Notes: generated from the letters alone by a model not told the origin. A stretch of 30,472 bases of DNA from JAVBSC01 sp031547305 (GCA_031547305.1 JAVBSC010000100.1:1-30472), one strand, 5' to 3'; numbered from the stretch's first letter, positions 1-7,379 are shown. Translations and numbers: made by a program.

Positions 1-2
1 TC

Positions 3-77
3 TGGAGCGGGAAACGGGATTTGAACCCGCAACTTCGAGCTTGGGAAGCTCGCGCTCTACCGTTGAACTATTCCCGC
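3..77 (-). tRNA. tRNA-Gly (anticodon CCC)
   Basis: Read on the minus strand, the segment folds as a complete cloverleaf. The 7-bp acceptor stem is GCGGGAA/TTCCCGC, the anticodon stem is CGAGC/GCTCG around the loop TTCCCAA, and the T arm has the loop TTCAAAT. The anticodon is CCC, so it reads GGG glycine codons. The discriminator base is T and a CCA end is encoded in the DNA (positions 3-5 on the complement). No intron or mismatch was seen. It lies downstream of the decayed VWA gene on the same strand. Confidence 0.96.
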
Positions 78-93
78 TTAGGTAGTATGGGCC

Positions 94-122
94 TTTGCCC
101 TTCTGCAGCGCAGGAAGGCAAA
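94..122 (-). terminator. hairpin downstream of the VWA pseudogene
   Basis: TTTGCC at 94-99 pairs with GGCAAA at 117-122. A further imperfect inner stem (CTTCTGC against GCAGGAAG, one bulge) surrounds an AGC loop. The hairpin follows the end of the broken VWA/peptidoglycan-binding gene and precedes the glycine tRNA. No run of T follows on the minus strand, so its role as a terminator is only suggested. Confidence 0.35.
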
Positions 123-163
123 TTAAGCCAATCCCCCCTGCGGCGTCAAGGTATTTGTATCAG

Positions 164-934
164 CTACAGCCCCAGTTTGTTCAGGGTGGCCGGGCCGGCC
201 ACGCCGTCCGGGTCCAGGCCGTTGGCCTTCTGGCTGTTTTTGACCGCCTCTTCCACGGCTTCGTGAAAAACGCCGTCGCGCGGGCCGCTGTAAAAACCCT
301 TGTCCGCCAGGGCCTTTTGCAGGGCCTCCACCCGGTAGCCGGAATCCCCCTTGCGCAGCAGGATGGCCTTTTTTGCCCTGGGACGACATATAGGCCGAGA
401 TTTTGCTGCTCTTGCTCATTTCCTGCTGCATGATCGGTCTGGCCACAGCCTGATCCAGCCTTTGCTAATCCACGGCCAGTTGTTCCATCTTTCCGGCTAT
501 GGCTTTGTTTTCCTTGGCCGCCGGAGCAAGCTTCCGGCGGTTTTCCTCCAAAATTTTCTTCGCGCCCCTGGCGTCCCCGGCCTTGAGCTTGTCTACGGCT
601 TCCACATGCGCCTCAGAGGCGTCCAGGAGCAGAGCTTCCTCCTCCACCTGTCGCATGGACGGGGCGGCCTTGGCATTGGCCGCGTCCCTGGCCGCCGCGT
701 CCGCCAGCACGCTGATTTTAAGCGGCAAACCAACACCCTGGCTCTGGCCGTCCTCTGTTGTGTAATGGAACTTCATGACGCCCAGGGTTTGCTCCTCCGC
801 GCCGGAAGCCGGGGTGAACTTCGCTTCCAGCAAGATCTGGCGCGTTTCGCCGGAGCGGCAAAAGCGCAGAGAAAAATCAGGCAAAAAAACAAAGACCAGG
901 CGCGCGTTACGCCGCCCAACAAAGCGTTACGCAT
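164..934 (-). pseudogene. broken exported VWA-type protein with C-terminal peptidoglycan-binding domain
   Basis: Three reading frames on the minus strand carry consecutive parts of one protein. An ATG at 932-934 opens a typical signal peptide (hydrophobic LFFCLIFLCAFAA, then an Ala-rich cleavage site). The frame then changes to one (about 860-465) that resembles the C-terminal beta and helical part of vWA proteins (KFHYTTEDGQ, then a helical stretch). That frame ends in an in-frame TAG at 465-467, but coding-like sequence continues past it. A further frameshift near 370 leads into a clean peptidoglycan-binding type 1 domain (GDSGYRVEALQKAL to GVAGPATLNKLGL) ending at 164-166. The vWA domain itself, with its metal site, is absent, which implies an internal deletion. 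With a deletion, a nonsense codon and frameshifts, this cannot make the full protein. The family assignment rests on the C-terminal pattern and is moderate; the peptidoglycan-binding domain is clear. Confidence 0.72.
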
Positions 935-955
935 GTATCCCCCAATATTACCGGT

Positions 956-1426
956 TTATTTCCTTACCAGAGGCACAAAGACCTCCAAAGATCCATCCTT
1001 CAAGTAACCCGCATCGTAGCGCTCAAAGCAGGGCGCGGAAAAATTGATCGCGTAATTTTTCTGCCCGGCGCCCCATTCCTGATAAAGAAAAGTATAGACC
1101 ACCCCCAGGTGCCCCAGGGATTTCACCAGGCAACGGGCGTAAAGCCCGCCCGGCAGGGTTACTGGCAGCATATCCGCCGGAATTTGCCCCCCAAGGCCGG
1201 GCACGGCGGCCCAATAACTGAACCCGCCGTTTTCCTCCATATCCATGCTTACGCCAAAGGACTCCGCCGGCATTTTGCCGCTCGCTTCGGCCATGCGCGG
1301 GCCAAAGCGCTCCCACAGGGCCGGGCAATCCACGCCTGCCTTGTCCATGCTGGTGTGCACTCGCAGCCCAACCAACGAGGCTTCCGGACGTTCCACCACT
1401 TGAACCTCAAATTTTTCTTCCGCCAT
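956..1426 (-). CDS. GyrI-like (AraC effector-binding domain) protein
   Basis: Encodes 156 residues that look like a stand-alone GyrI-like or effector-binding domain, the ligand-binding half of BmrR/AraC-type regulators. It starts with the characteristic strand pattern FEVQVVERPEASLVGLRV. A central PAESFGVSMDMEENGGFSY segment and an LPGGLYARCLVKSLGHLG segment match the duplicated fold. There is no DNA-binding domain. The ATG at 1424-1426 was chosen because GAGGAG lies just upstream (spacing 3); the frame stays open upstream but reads through the ptsI 3' end. It lies 45 bases downstream of ptsI on the same strand and may be cotranscribed. Members of the family bind cationic drugs or other small molecules, or inhibit gyrase. 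The ligand here is unknown. Confidence 0.8.
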   Translation of the reverse strand: MAEEKFEVQVVERPEASLVGLRVHTSMDKAGVDCPALWERFGPRMAEASGKMPAESFGVSMDMEENGGFSYWAAVPGLGGQIPADMLPVTLPGGLYARCLVKSLGHLGVVYTFLYQEWGAGQKNYAINFSAPCFERYDAGYLKDGSLEVFVPLVRK

Positions 1427-1470
1427 AAACTCCTCGTTGCGTAAAAATACACTCAGCTTGCGCTTGAAGC

Positions 1471-3240
1471 TTAAAACTCCGCATCCATTGTTGAAGAGAA
1501 AAAGGCCAGTTCCTCGGGGAAACGCTGGTACACGCTCTGACGCACCAGGCGGTTGACGCCTCTGGTGCTGACTGTGGCGTTCAGATCCCGAACCAGGCGG
1601 CGGCATTCATCCAGGCGGGAGCGCCGGATCAGGTGCTTGAGTCCGGGTATGGCCTGAAGCGTCACGGAAATCTCGTCAATATGCATACCCAGGAGCACGG
1701 GCAGGCAGTACGGGTCCGAGGCCATTTCCCCGCACACTGCCACGGGTATGCCATGGCGGTGCGCCATATCCGCCACGTATTTTATGGAGCGCACCACAGC
1801 CGGGTGCAGCGGCTGGTACAAATGGGCCACGTGCTTGTTGCCGCGATCTATCCCCAGGGAATACTGGATCAGGTCGTTGGTGCCGATGCTGAAAAAATCC
1901 GCTTCCGCGGCCAGGATATCCGCAATAAGCACCGCTGCGGGCAGTTCAATCATTATGCCCACCGGCAGGCCCCGGTCAAAGGGAATGCCTGCCGCTTCCA
2001 ACTCCTGCCGCACTTCGTTCAGAATGGATTTGGCCTGGCGAAGCTCGCGGACCGAGGACACCAGCGGGAACATTATGGCGCAGTTGCCTTCCACGCTGGC
2101 CCGCAGAATTGCCCGAAGCTGACGGCGGAAGATATCCTGGTGCCGCAGGCAGTAGCGGATGGCCCGCAGGCCCATGGCCGGATTTTCCTCTTCCAGGCGT
2201 TGCTGGCTGAGCAGCTTGTCCGCGCCCACATCCAGAGTGCGGATGGTCACCCGGCGCGGAGACAGGGTTTTCAGCACCTTGGAGTAATTGTTGAACAACT
2301 CTGTTTCCGACGGCAATTCGCTACGCGAAAGAAACTCGAATTCCGTGCGGTAAAGGCCCACGCCCTCCCCGCCCAGGCCGGCCACCTGCTCCGCTTCGGC
2401 CGCGAACTCAATGTTGGCCCGCACGGTTATGCATATGCCGTCCTCGGTTTCCGCCGGCAACGCGGCCGTGCCCATTATTTGCGCTTCGTAGGCCTCAAAC
2501 TGGTTTTGCAGGGCCAGGTAGCTGTTAAGTTCAACATCGTCCGGATTTACCGCCACCAGTCCTTTCAGGCCGTCCACCACCACCAGATCGCCGTCGCGGA
2601 TCTCCTCTTCCAGCCCGCTCACCCCGACCACGCTGGGAATACGCAGGCTGCGGGCCAGAATCCCGGCATGGGCGGTTTTCCCCCCCAGTTCCGTGGCAAA
2701 GGAAATTATGCGGTCCGGGGAAAGGGCCAGGGTATCGGCCGCCGTAAGGTCATGGGCCAAAAGGATTATACGCTCCTGACCTTCCCGGAGCCGCGGGCTC
2801 CGGCCGGCCAGGCGGCCGGCGACGCGCCCGGTCACGGCCAGGATGTCCTGGATGCGTTCCCGGATATAAGGGGCTTCCAGGGCGTCAAAAATACCGGCAA
2901 GGTCTCTGGCTGCTTTGTCCAGAGCCCATTCCGCATTCATAAGGTCTTTTTCAATATAGGCGCGGACGCTCCGGCGCAACTTAGGATCCCGGCAGATCAG
3001 CAGATGGGCGTCAATAATGGCGGCCTGGTCCTGGACCAGGGCCGGCAGGGATTCCCTGGCCCGCGCGAAGTCCGCGCTGACTTCGGCGATGGCCTGATCC
3101 AGCCGGGCCAGTTCCTGCGGGACTTCTTCCGGGGCTATTTTTTCCCGCCTAAAACCGGCGCCGCCGCTCCGGTTCATAAAATAGGCCCGGCCTATGCCGA
3201 TGCCGGCGGAAACGGCTATGCCGTGCAAAATGGCTGTCAA
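1471..3240 (-). CDS. ptsI: phosphoenolpyruvate-protein phosphotransferase (PTS enzyme I)
   Basis: Enzyme I takes phosphate from phosphoenolpyruvate and passes it to HPr in the cytoplasm, the first step of the phosphotransferase system. The 589-residue length is close to the usual 570-590. The N-terminal swivelling domain carries the phosphorylated histidine in GGKTAHAGILARS (His about 191). The C-terminal PEP-binding barrel shows LGGEGVGLYRTEF, then SIGTNDLIQYSLGIDRGN, and the catalytic-acid cysteine in VCGEMASDP (Cys about 503). The first codon is a TTG at 3238-3240, with a weak purine-rich AAGGCGG upstream; no better start precedes the conserved HGIAVSAGIGIG. It follows ptsH by about 87 bases that contain two hairpins. 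EI, HPr and EIID lie in one same-strand block, so this EI probably serves the neighbouring mannose-type EIID. Confidence 0.96.
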   Translation of the reverse strand: MTAILHGIAVSAGIGIGRAYFMNRSGGAGFRREKIAPEEVPQELARLDQAIAEVSADFARARESLPALVQDQAAIIDAHLLICRDPKLRRSVRAYIEKDLMNAEWALDKAARDLAGIFDALEAPYIRERIQDILAVTGRVAGRLAGRSPRLREGQERIILLAHDLTAADTLALSPDRIISFATELGGKTAHAGILARSLRIPSVVGVSGLEEEIRDGDLVVVDGLKGLVAVNPDDVELNSYLALQNQFEAYEAQIMGTAALPAETEDGICITVRANIEFAAEAEQVAGLGGEGVGLYRTEFEFLSRSELPSETELFNNYSKVLKTLSPRRVTIRTLDVGADKLLSQQRLEEENPAMGLRAIRYCLRHQDIFRRQLRAILRASVEGNCAIMFPLVSSVRELRQAKSILNEVRQELEAAGIPFDRGLPVGIMIELPAAVLIADILAAEADFFSIGTNDLIQYSLGIDRGNKHVAHLYQPLHPAVVRSIKYVADMAHRHGIPVAVCGEMASDPYCLPVLLGMHIDEISVTLQAIPGLKHLIRRSRLDECRRLVRDLNATVSTRGVNRLVRQSVYQRFPEELAFFSSTMDAEF

Positions 3241-3286
3241 TTCAATCCGCCTTTAGAGCATATTCACTTTGAGATTGTCGCTTAAC

Positions 3287-3345
3287 GGCGGGCGACGGTT
3301 TCTCGCCGCCAGGGCAAATCCACTTTTTCAAAGTTGATTTGCCCT
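3287..3345 (-). other. two hairpins between ptsH and ptsI
   Basis: The 10-base arms AGGGCAAATC (3311-3320) and GATTTGCCCT (3336-3345) pair perfectly. After one mismatch, five more pairs follow around a three-base loop. The ptsH stop codon (3328-3330) lies in this loop region. A second stem, GGCGG (3287-3291) with CCGCC (3306-3310) plus three inner pairs, lies directly downstream. Neither is followed by a T run on the minus strand, so they are more likely RNA-stability or attenuation structures than simple terminators. Confidence 0.5.
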
Positions 3346-3630
3346 AAAAAAACCGGCCAGGGTTTCGGCGGCTCTGGCGGCGTCCGGGCCCTGGCAGCGC
3401 AAGGTGAGTTCCGTCCCTTTGGTGGCGGCCAGGGAAAGCAGATCCAGAATACTTTTGGCATCCACGCTCCTGCCACCGGATTCCAAATTGATGTCCGAAG
3501 CGAAAAGCTGGGCGGCCTGGGCCAGACGCGCCGCCGGCCTGGCGTGCAGGCCGAGTTCTGCCAGGACGCGCACCTTGACGGCCACTTCCGGCCGCTCCGC
3601 ATTTGTGCTCATGGGGCCACGCTCGCGCAT
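3328..3630 (-). CDS. ptsH: phosphocarrier protein HPr
   Basis: HPr receives phosphate from enzyme I on a histidine and hands it to sugar-specific EIIA domains. The active-site histidine is in LGLHARPAARLAQAA, and the conserved serine region is DAKSILDLLSLAATKGTEL, where family members can be phosphorylated by HPr kinase. The C-terminal part (LRCQGPDAARAAETLAGFF) is also typical. The start is uncertain: a GTG at 3649-3651, an ATG at 3628-3630 and an ATG at 3610-3612 share the frame. I chose 3630 because GGAG lies about 12 bases upstream. Starting at 3612 would give about 94 residues, still within the family's range. The gene sits between the EIID gene and ptsI on the same strand, and its stop codon lies inside a hairpin. 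Confidence 0.92.
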   Translation of the reverse strand: MRERGPMSTNAERPEVAVKVRVLAELGLHARPAARLAQAAQLFASDINLESGGRSVDAKSILDLLSLAATKGTELTLRCQGPDAARAAETLAGFFRANQL

Positions 3631-3669
3631 TTTATTTTCAATCTCCGCCACATTATTCGCATTTTGGAA

Positions 3670-4437
3670 TTACGCCAAAAAGCACAGCGAAGCTACTACT
3701 ATAAGCGCCAAAATAATTCTGGAAAGGTGCAGACGGCGCAAGCCCCAGACGCACAGGCCAATGGCCAGCAAAGGAGGCCCCCAGCGCTTCAGGGCTTCCG
3801 GACCGGAAAGCAGCCAGACCTCCTTGCCTGGCTCGACCAATTGCAGGGCCAGGACGAGCAGGCCGGCCAGGAGCAGTGAATTTACAAGCTTCAGGATATC
3901 GCCCAGATTGATCAAATCCAGGCTGCGCATCCGGGCCAGGATTTTCAGGCCCTGCCTGAGGCCGACAATAAAGCAGGCCAGACGCAGAAATTGCAGTATA
4001 ACCACAAAAGCCAGACTGATCCCAAGGGCTGCCAGGGCCTGCCCGGCCAGAACCAGGCCGCAGCCCCAAAAGGCCCAGAAAGGCAGAAGGCTGCCGCGAA
4101 AGGTGGAGTCGCCGATGGCGGAAAGAGCATTGGAAGCGGCGTCCTTTATGCCGGGGAACACGGATTCCGGAAAACGCCCCCTGGCCATGTCGCGCTCCGT
4201 GTGCAAAAAAACGCCGATGAGCAGCGGCGCCCAGAAGGGATGGCAATTGTGATGCTCCACATAGCGCTTACAGGCCTGGGCAAAGCGCTTTGGGTCCGGG
4301 TACAGGACGTTCAGGCCTGGAGCCAGGGCGTGGACCATTCCGATGCTTTGAAGACCGCGCGGATTATAGGCCGCGCCAGCCAGATAGCTGCGCAGAAAGC
4401 ATTGTGCAAGGATTTTCAGCGGCACTTCGGAAGACAC
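3670..4437 (-). CDS. PTS mannose-family transporter subunit IID
   Basis: A 255-residue membrane protein of the EIID family, which with EIIC forms the sugar-conducting complex of mannose/fructose/sorbose-type PTS permeases. Family marks are the N-terminal LAQCFLRSYLAGAAYNPRGLQSIGMVHAL, then NCHPFWAPLLIGVFLHTE, and the central SALSAIGDSTFRGSLLPF-like segment. Hydrophobic helices fill the second half (about 115-165 and 190-255). It starts with GTG at 4435-4437, preceded by GAGGAG in the last codons of rsmI, six bases from the start. The two genes are three bases apart and so probably translationally linked. No EIIA, EIIB or EIIC gene lies beside it here. The protein may partner with subunits encoded elsewhere or have a mainly regulatory role. 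Confidence 0.86.
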   Translation of the reverse strand: MSSEVPLKILAQCFLRSYLAGAAYNPRGLQSIGMVHALAPGLNVLYPDPKRFAQACKRYVEHHNCHPFWAPLLIGVFLHTERDMARGRFPESVFPGIKDAASNALSAIGDSTFRGSLLPFWAFWGCGLVLAGQALAALGISLAFVVILQFLRLACFIVGLRQGLKILARMRSLDLINLGDILKLVNSLLLAGLLVLALQLVEPGKEVWLLSGPEALKRWGPPLLAIGLCVWGLRRLHLSRIILALIVVASLCFLA

Positions 4438-4440
4438 GGC

Positions 4441-5292
4441 CTACTCCTCAAGTCCTGGCCGGACAGCACGCAGAAGTTCATATATCTCACTGCCGCTCAG
4501 CCCCGTGCCCAAAGCCTGCACGCGCCGGACTATTTCCCTGGGCCGTCCGCCCTTGGCCACCTCGGAGCGAACCAGGGCTGCGATCTCCATCCGCTCCGGC
4601 CCGGCCGGGCGTTCCGGCGGCCCCACAAGCACGGTGATTTCCCCCAGAAACTCCCGGTCCAGGCCGCCCGCTTCGGAAAGCTTCAAGCGCAGGAACTCCT
4701 CATGCGTCTTTGTCAATTCCCTGGCAATGCACAAATCGCGCTCGCCCAGGACCGCGAAAGCCTCCAGCAAAGTGCTTTGGAGGCGATCCTTGCGTTCGAA
4801 AAAAGCCAGGGTCAAGGGCAGGGCCGCGTAAGGGGCGAAAAACCCCCGCCGGTCTTTGTCCCGGCGCGGTGCAAAGCCCAGAAAGGCAAATGGATAAGGC
4901 GGCAGGCCGGAAGCGCAAAGCGCCGCCAGGGGCGCGCTGGGCCCTGGCGCCGGGCTCACGGCAACGCCCTGTTCACGGCAGGCCCGCACCAGACGGTAGC
5001 CGGGGTCTGACAAGAGCGGCGTGCCGGCGTCGGATATCAAGGCCAAGGTCCGGCCCTGGCGCAGGGCTTCCAGAACCTGGGGCAGGCGTTTTTCCTCATT
5101 GTGCTCGTGAAAGCTCAGAAAACTCCTGGCTTTGACCCCGCAGCCGGCCAACAGAAGACCGGACCGGCGGGTGTCTTCCGCCAGGACAAGATCCGCGGAG
5201 GCCAGAATCCGCGCCGCCCTGGGCGAAAGATCACCAGGGTTGCCAAGCGGAGTGGCCACAACCCAAAGCTTGCCGCTCTTCAATAACGTCAA
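4441..5292 (-). CDS. rsmI: 16S rRNA (cytidine-1402-2'-O)-methyltransferase
   Basis: RsmI adds a 2'-O-methyl group to C1402 in the decoding centre of 16S rRNA, using S-adenosylmethionine. Family marks run in order: LWVVATPLGNPGDLSPRA at the N-terminus, VLAEDTRRSGLLL, FLSFHEHNEEKR, LALISDAGTPLLSDPG, and PGPSAPLAALCASGLP. These are typical of the tetrapyrrole-methylase fold. The C-terminal helix region ends near residue 283. I chose the TTG at 5290-5292, because GGAG lies seven bases upstream; an ATG at 5344-5346 would add a non-conserved extension deep into yraN. With this start the gene overlaps the end of yraN by about 60 bases, which suggests coupled translation. The EIID gene follows three bases later. 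Confidence 0.93.
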   Translation of the reverse strand: MTLLKSGKLWVVATPLGNPGDLSPRAARILASADLVLAEDTRRSGLLLAGCGVKARSFLSFHEHNEEKRLPQVLEALRQGRTLALISDAGTPLLSDPGYRLVRACREQGVAVSPAPGPSAPLAALCASGLPPYPFAFLGFAPRRDKDRRGFFAPYAALPLTLAFFERKDRLQSTLLEAFAVLGERDLCIARELTKTHEEFLRLKLSEAGGLDREFLGEITVLVGPPERPAGPERMEIAALVRSEVAKGGRPREIVRRVQALGTGLSGSEIYELLRAVRPGLEE

Positions 5293-5674
5293 CGAAGTGC
5301 TCCAGTTCCGCGCCTCTGGGCGAAAATTCAACGCAGACCAAATCAAAACGGCAGGGTTGGCCCCACTTCTCCTGCTCGCTCAAAAAAAGCCGGGCCGCGT
5401 CCAAAAATTTTTTGCGCTTGGCCGGAGTAAAGTTGGCCACAGGGCGCAGGCGTTGCGCGAAATCCGCCACCTTCCGCCGGCTTTTGACTTCCACAAAAAT
5501 CAGCGTCCCGGAGCGCTCGGCCACCAGGTCCAATTCCAACCCTCGTCGATCCGGCGTGGGCTGCCGCTCCGGACGCCAATTGCGGGCCAGAATGCGAAAT
5601 CCGCCGGCCAACAGAAAGCGCTGGGCTTCTTCCTCGCCCAGCCTGCCCAAATCCAGATGACCCGCCTGTTTCAA
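5231..5674 (-). CDS. YraN family (UPF0102) endonuclease-like protein
   Basis: A small protein of about 147 residues with the UPF0102 pattern: LGRLGEEEAQRFLLAGGFRILARNWR, then ELDLVAERSGTLIFVEVKSRR, then KRKKFLDAARLFL. The E-D-EVK arrangement is that of a Holliday-junction-resolvase-like nuclease fold; the biological role is poorly known. Where most relatives have GEID, this one has GLELD, so the acidic residue pair is kept with a shifted glycine. I chose the TTG at 5672-5674, which has GGAG five bases upstream. A GTG at 5714-5716 is an alternative with no ribosome-binding site. The gene overlaps rsmI, a common neighbour of this family. rnhB, often found next to it, is not here. Confidence 0.85.
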   Translation of the reverse strand: MKQAGHLDLGRLGEEEAQRFLLAGGFRILARNWRPERQPTPDRRGLELDLVAERSGTLIFVEVKSRRKVADFAQRLRPVANFTPAKRKKFLDAARLFLSEQEKWGQPCRFDLVCVEFSPRGAELEHFVDVIEERQALGCGHSAWQPW

Positions 5675-5843
5675 GCCGTCTCCGTTCCAAAAGCTGTACC
5701 CGGCATCTTGCGGCACAGGCCAGGCTTTGTCAACCGGAGGAATATTCCTGGGGAGGCCGCGGCCAGCTTATATTTTTCCAATCTTTACTCTTGCAAAAAA
5801 TACGCGTATGGTGAACGTCCCCAAAAGCAAGGAGTGACATCCC

Positions 5844-5921
5844 ATGGACTTTGTCTTCTTTTTTGTCGGCATAGCGGCAACGGTTGGAGCGGTGATTTAT
5901 CTGCAGAAATCCAGCCGCTAA
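5844..5921 (+). CDS. 25-residue predicted membrane peptide
   Basis: A very short gene: ATG at 5844-5846 is preceded by a strong AAGGAG, and the frame ends in TAA at 5919-5921. The product is almost entirely one hydrophobic helix (starting MDFVFFFVGIAATVGAV) with a short basic tail, QKSSR. It looks like a single-pass inner-membrane micropeptide. I do not recognise the family. It lies 89 bases upstream of a polyferredoxin-like membrane protein on the same strand, and could be a small subunit or stabiliser of that protein. The strong ribosome-binding site and the sharp hydrophobic-then-basic pattern argue that it is real; the short length argues for caution. Confidence 0.55.
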   Translation: MDFVFFFVGIAATVGAVIYLQKSSR

Positions 5922-6010
5922 TCCCCAGCCTTCAAGTTATGTTGGTCCGTTCCTGGCCCGGGCTGCAAGCCTTGGCCAGGAACGGATTCTTAATTAGGAA
6001 GATAATCGCC

Positions 6011-7015
6011 ATGCCCACCAGATTCGCCAGGCCGGCCCTGTTGCGCCGGGTAATCCAGATCTTTTTCGCCGCGTTTTTCCTGTACGTGGGCTATTGCTTT
6101 TACCTTTACCTGAGCTGGGCCACCGGAGCGACAGAGTCCTTCAGCCCCAGGCCGCCTTCGGCAGAGGCCTTTTTGCCCATAAGCGCCCTTATGGCGGCCC
6201 GACGCCTTGCGCTTACCGGCCTGTACGATCACATCCACCCGGCCGGGTTGACCATCTTTTTGTGCGCCCTGGCCGTCAGCCTGCTTTTCCGCAAGGCTTT
6301 TTGCGGTTTTTTGTGCCCCATCGGGTTTCTGACCGACTTTCTGGGCGAAACCGGCGCCAGGCTCGGTCTGGCCCGCCCCCTGCCGGCCTGGCTTTACCGC
6401 CTGCTTTCCCTGCCCAAGTATTTGCTGCTGCTCTTCTTCATTCAGACTATTTTTTTCCACCTTTCCCCGCCGGACCTGGAAATTTTTTTAAATAGCGAGT
6501 ACAACCGCGTGGCGGACAGCAAAATGTTTCTGTTTTTCCTGCATCCCTCGCACGCCACCCTGGTGGTCATGGCCGTGCTGGCCCTGGGATCTATGCTTAT
6601 TCCCGGCCTGTGGTGCCGTGGCCTTTGCCCATACGGCGCTCTGCTGGGCGTTTTTTCCTGGTTCTCGCCCTTGGCCGTGCGCCGCGCCGAACCCAGCTGC
6701 ACCGGTTGCCGGCGCTGTTCCCGCGCTTGCCCGGTCCGCCTGGAAGTGCACCGCAAAAAACGCGTCTCCAGCCCGGAATGCCTTGGCTGCACCAAATGCC
6801 TGGAGGCCTGCCCAGAGCCGGACTGCCTGAACCTGGCCTGGGGCTGGGGCGCGGCCTTCAAAAAAACGCACTTCTGGATTCCCGCCCTGGGCACGCTGAT
6901 CGCCCTGATTCTTTTCTTCCAGGCCGCCGCATTTACCGGACACTGGGAACGCCAGGACAACCCCGCTACCGTGCGCCTGATGCATAAAAACATAGAGGAA
7001 CTGGCCCATCCGTAA
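6011..7015 (+). CDS. membrane polyferredoxin-like 4Fe-4S protein (NapH/YccM type)
   Basis: A 334-residue membrane iron-sulfur protein. The first helix is at about residues 14-34 and others at about 75-95, 133-150, 183-200 and 286-310. Two CxxxCP motifs, CGFLCP (Cys 98 and 102) and CRGLCP (Cys 202 and 206), mark the NapH/NosR/YccM group. Two [4Fe-4S] ferredoxin motifs follow: CTGCRRCSRACP (Cys 230, 233, 236, 240) and CLGCTKCLEACP (Cys 257, 260, 263, 267). Such proteins pass electrons between the quinone pool or ferredoxin and membrane or periplasmic redox partners. The start at 6011-6013 has AGGAAG nine bases upstream; the frame is open much further upstream but without coding character. No catalytic partner is adjacent, so the electron acceptor is unknown. 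A 25-residue membrane peptide is encoded just upstream. Confidence 0.88.
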   Translation: MPTRFARPALLRRVIQIFFAAFFLYVGYCFYLYLSWATGATESFSPRPPSAEAFLPISALMAARRLALTGLYDHIHPAGLTIFLCALAVSLLFRKAFCGFLCPIGFLTDFLGETGARLGLARPLPAWLYRLLSLPKYLLLLFFIQTIFFHLSPPDLEIFLNSEYNRVADSKMFLFFLHPSHATLVVMAVLALGSMLIPGLWCRGLCPYGALLGVFSWFSPLAVRRAEPSCTGCRRCSRACPVRLEVHRKKRVSSPECLGCTKCLEACPEPDCLNLAWGWGAAFKKTHFWIPALGTLIALILFFQAAAFTGHWERQDNPATVRLMHKNIEELAHP

Positions 7016-7379
7016 TCGAGAGGGGCTGCACCATCAAGCCCCCCCGGCTGGGGACGTGGTTCCCTGATCCGTAATTGCATTGCGGGTCTGAGGCCATTGG
7101 CTTGCGGGCCGCTCCTGCCCCGCGGGATTCAGGGGTGGAGCCCCTCAGATTAATGACAAACCCCGCAAGGCCGGGTTTGTAAAGGCACGCCCACTCCGGC
7201 GCTTTACGGCGGCAATGAATGCCGCCTGCGCCTACGTGGCGGGCTGTTGCCGAAGAAGACTTTGTCAACAGCCTCAGGGGCGGAGCCCCTGTATTTCACT
7301 AAATTAGTATTGTAAAATCTTCAAAAACAGCTTTTAATGCCCCCAGTTTTAAATATCGAATTTTACACACAGGTAGCGC
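7016..7379. repeat. hairpin-rich intergenic region, no gene seen
   Basis: No credible coding frame is present. Five stem-loops follow one another: CAGGGG/CCCCT around TGGAG (7130-7146); ACAAACCC/GGGTTTGT (7156-7180); GGCGGCA/TGCCGCC around ATGAA (7208-7226); GCTGTTG (7243-7249) with CAACAGC (7266-7272); and CAGGGGC/GCCCCTG around GGA (7275-7291). The first and last are near-identical copies. The last 80 bases are AT-rich and hold the likely promoter of the RNase J gene. The stretch could be transcription-termination sequence, a palindromic repeat cluster, or gene debris. Confidence 0.6.
7310..7338 (+). promoter_or_regulatory. putative promoter of the RNase J gene
   Basis: TTGTAA at 7310-7315 and TTTAAT at 7333-7338 are separated by 17 bases. 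They match the sigma-70 consensus at 4 of 6 and 5 of 6 positions. The element lies about 40 bases upstream of the RNase J start, in the AT-rich end of the intergenic region. This is motif evidence only. Confidence 0.5.

Noticed and set aside
956..1606. Longer version of the GyrI-like protein
   Set aside because: The added N-terminal part reads through the ptsI 3' end in another frame; GAGGAG supports the start at 1426.
1633..3285. Long open frame on the plus strand opposite ptsI
   Set aside because: It mirrors a gene with clear enzyme I motifs on the minus strand; its translation is rich in His, Gln and Arg and matches no family.
5132..6010. Upstream extension of the polyferredoxin frame
   Set aside because: It lies opposite rsmI and yraN and has no conserved sequence; the start at 6011 has a ribosome-binding site and directly precedes the first membrane helix.
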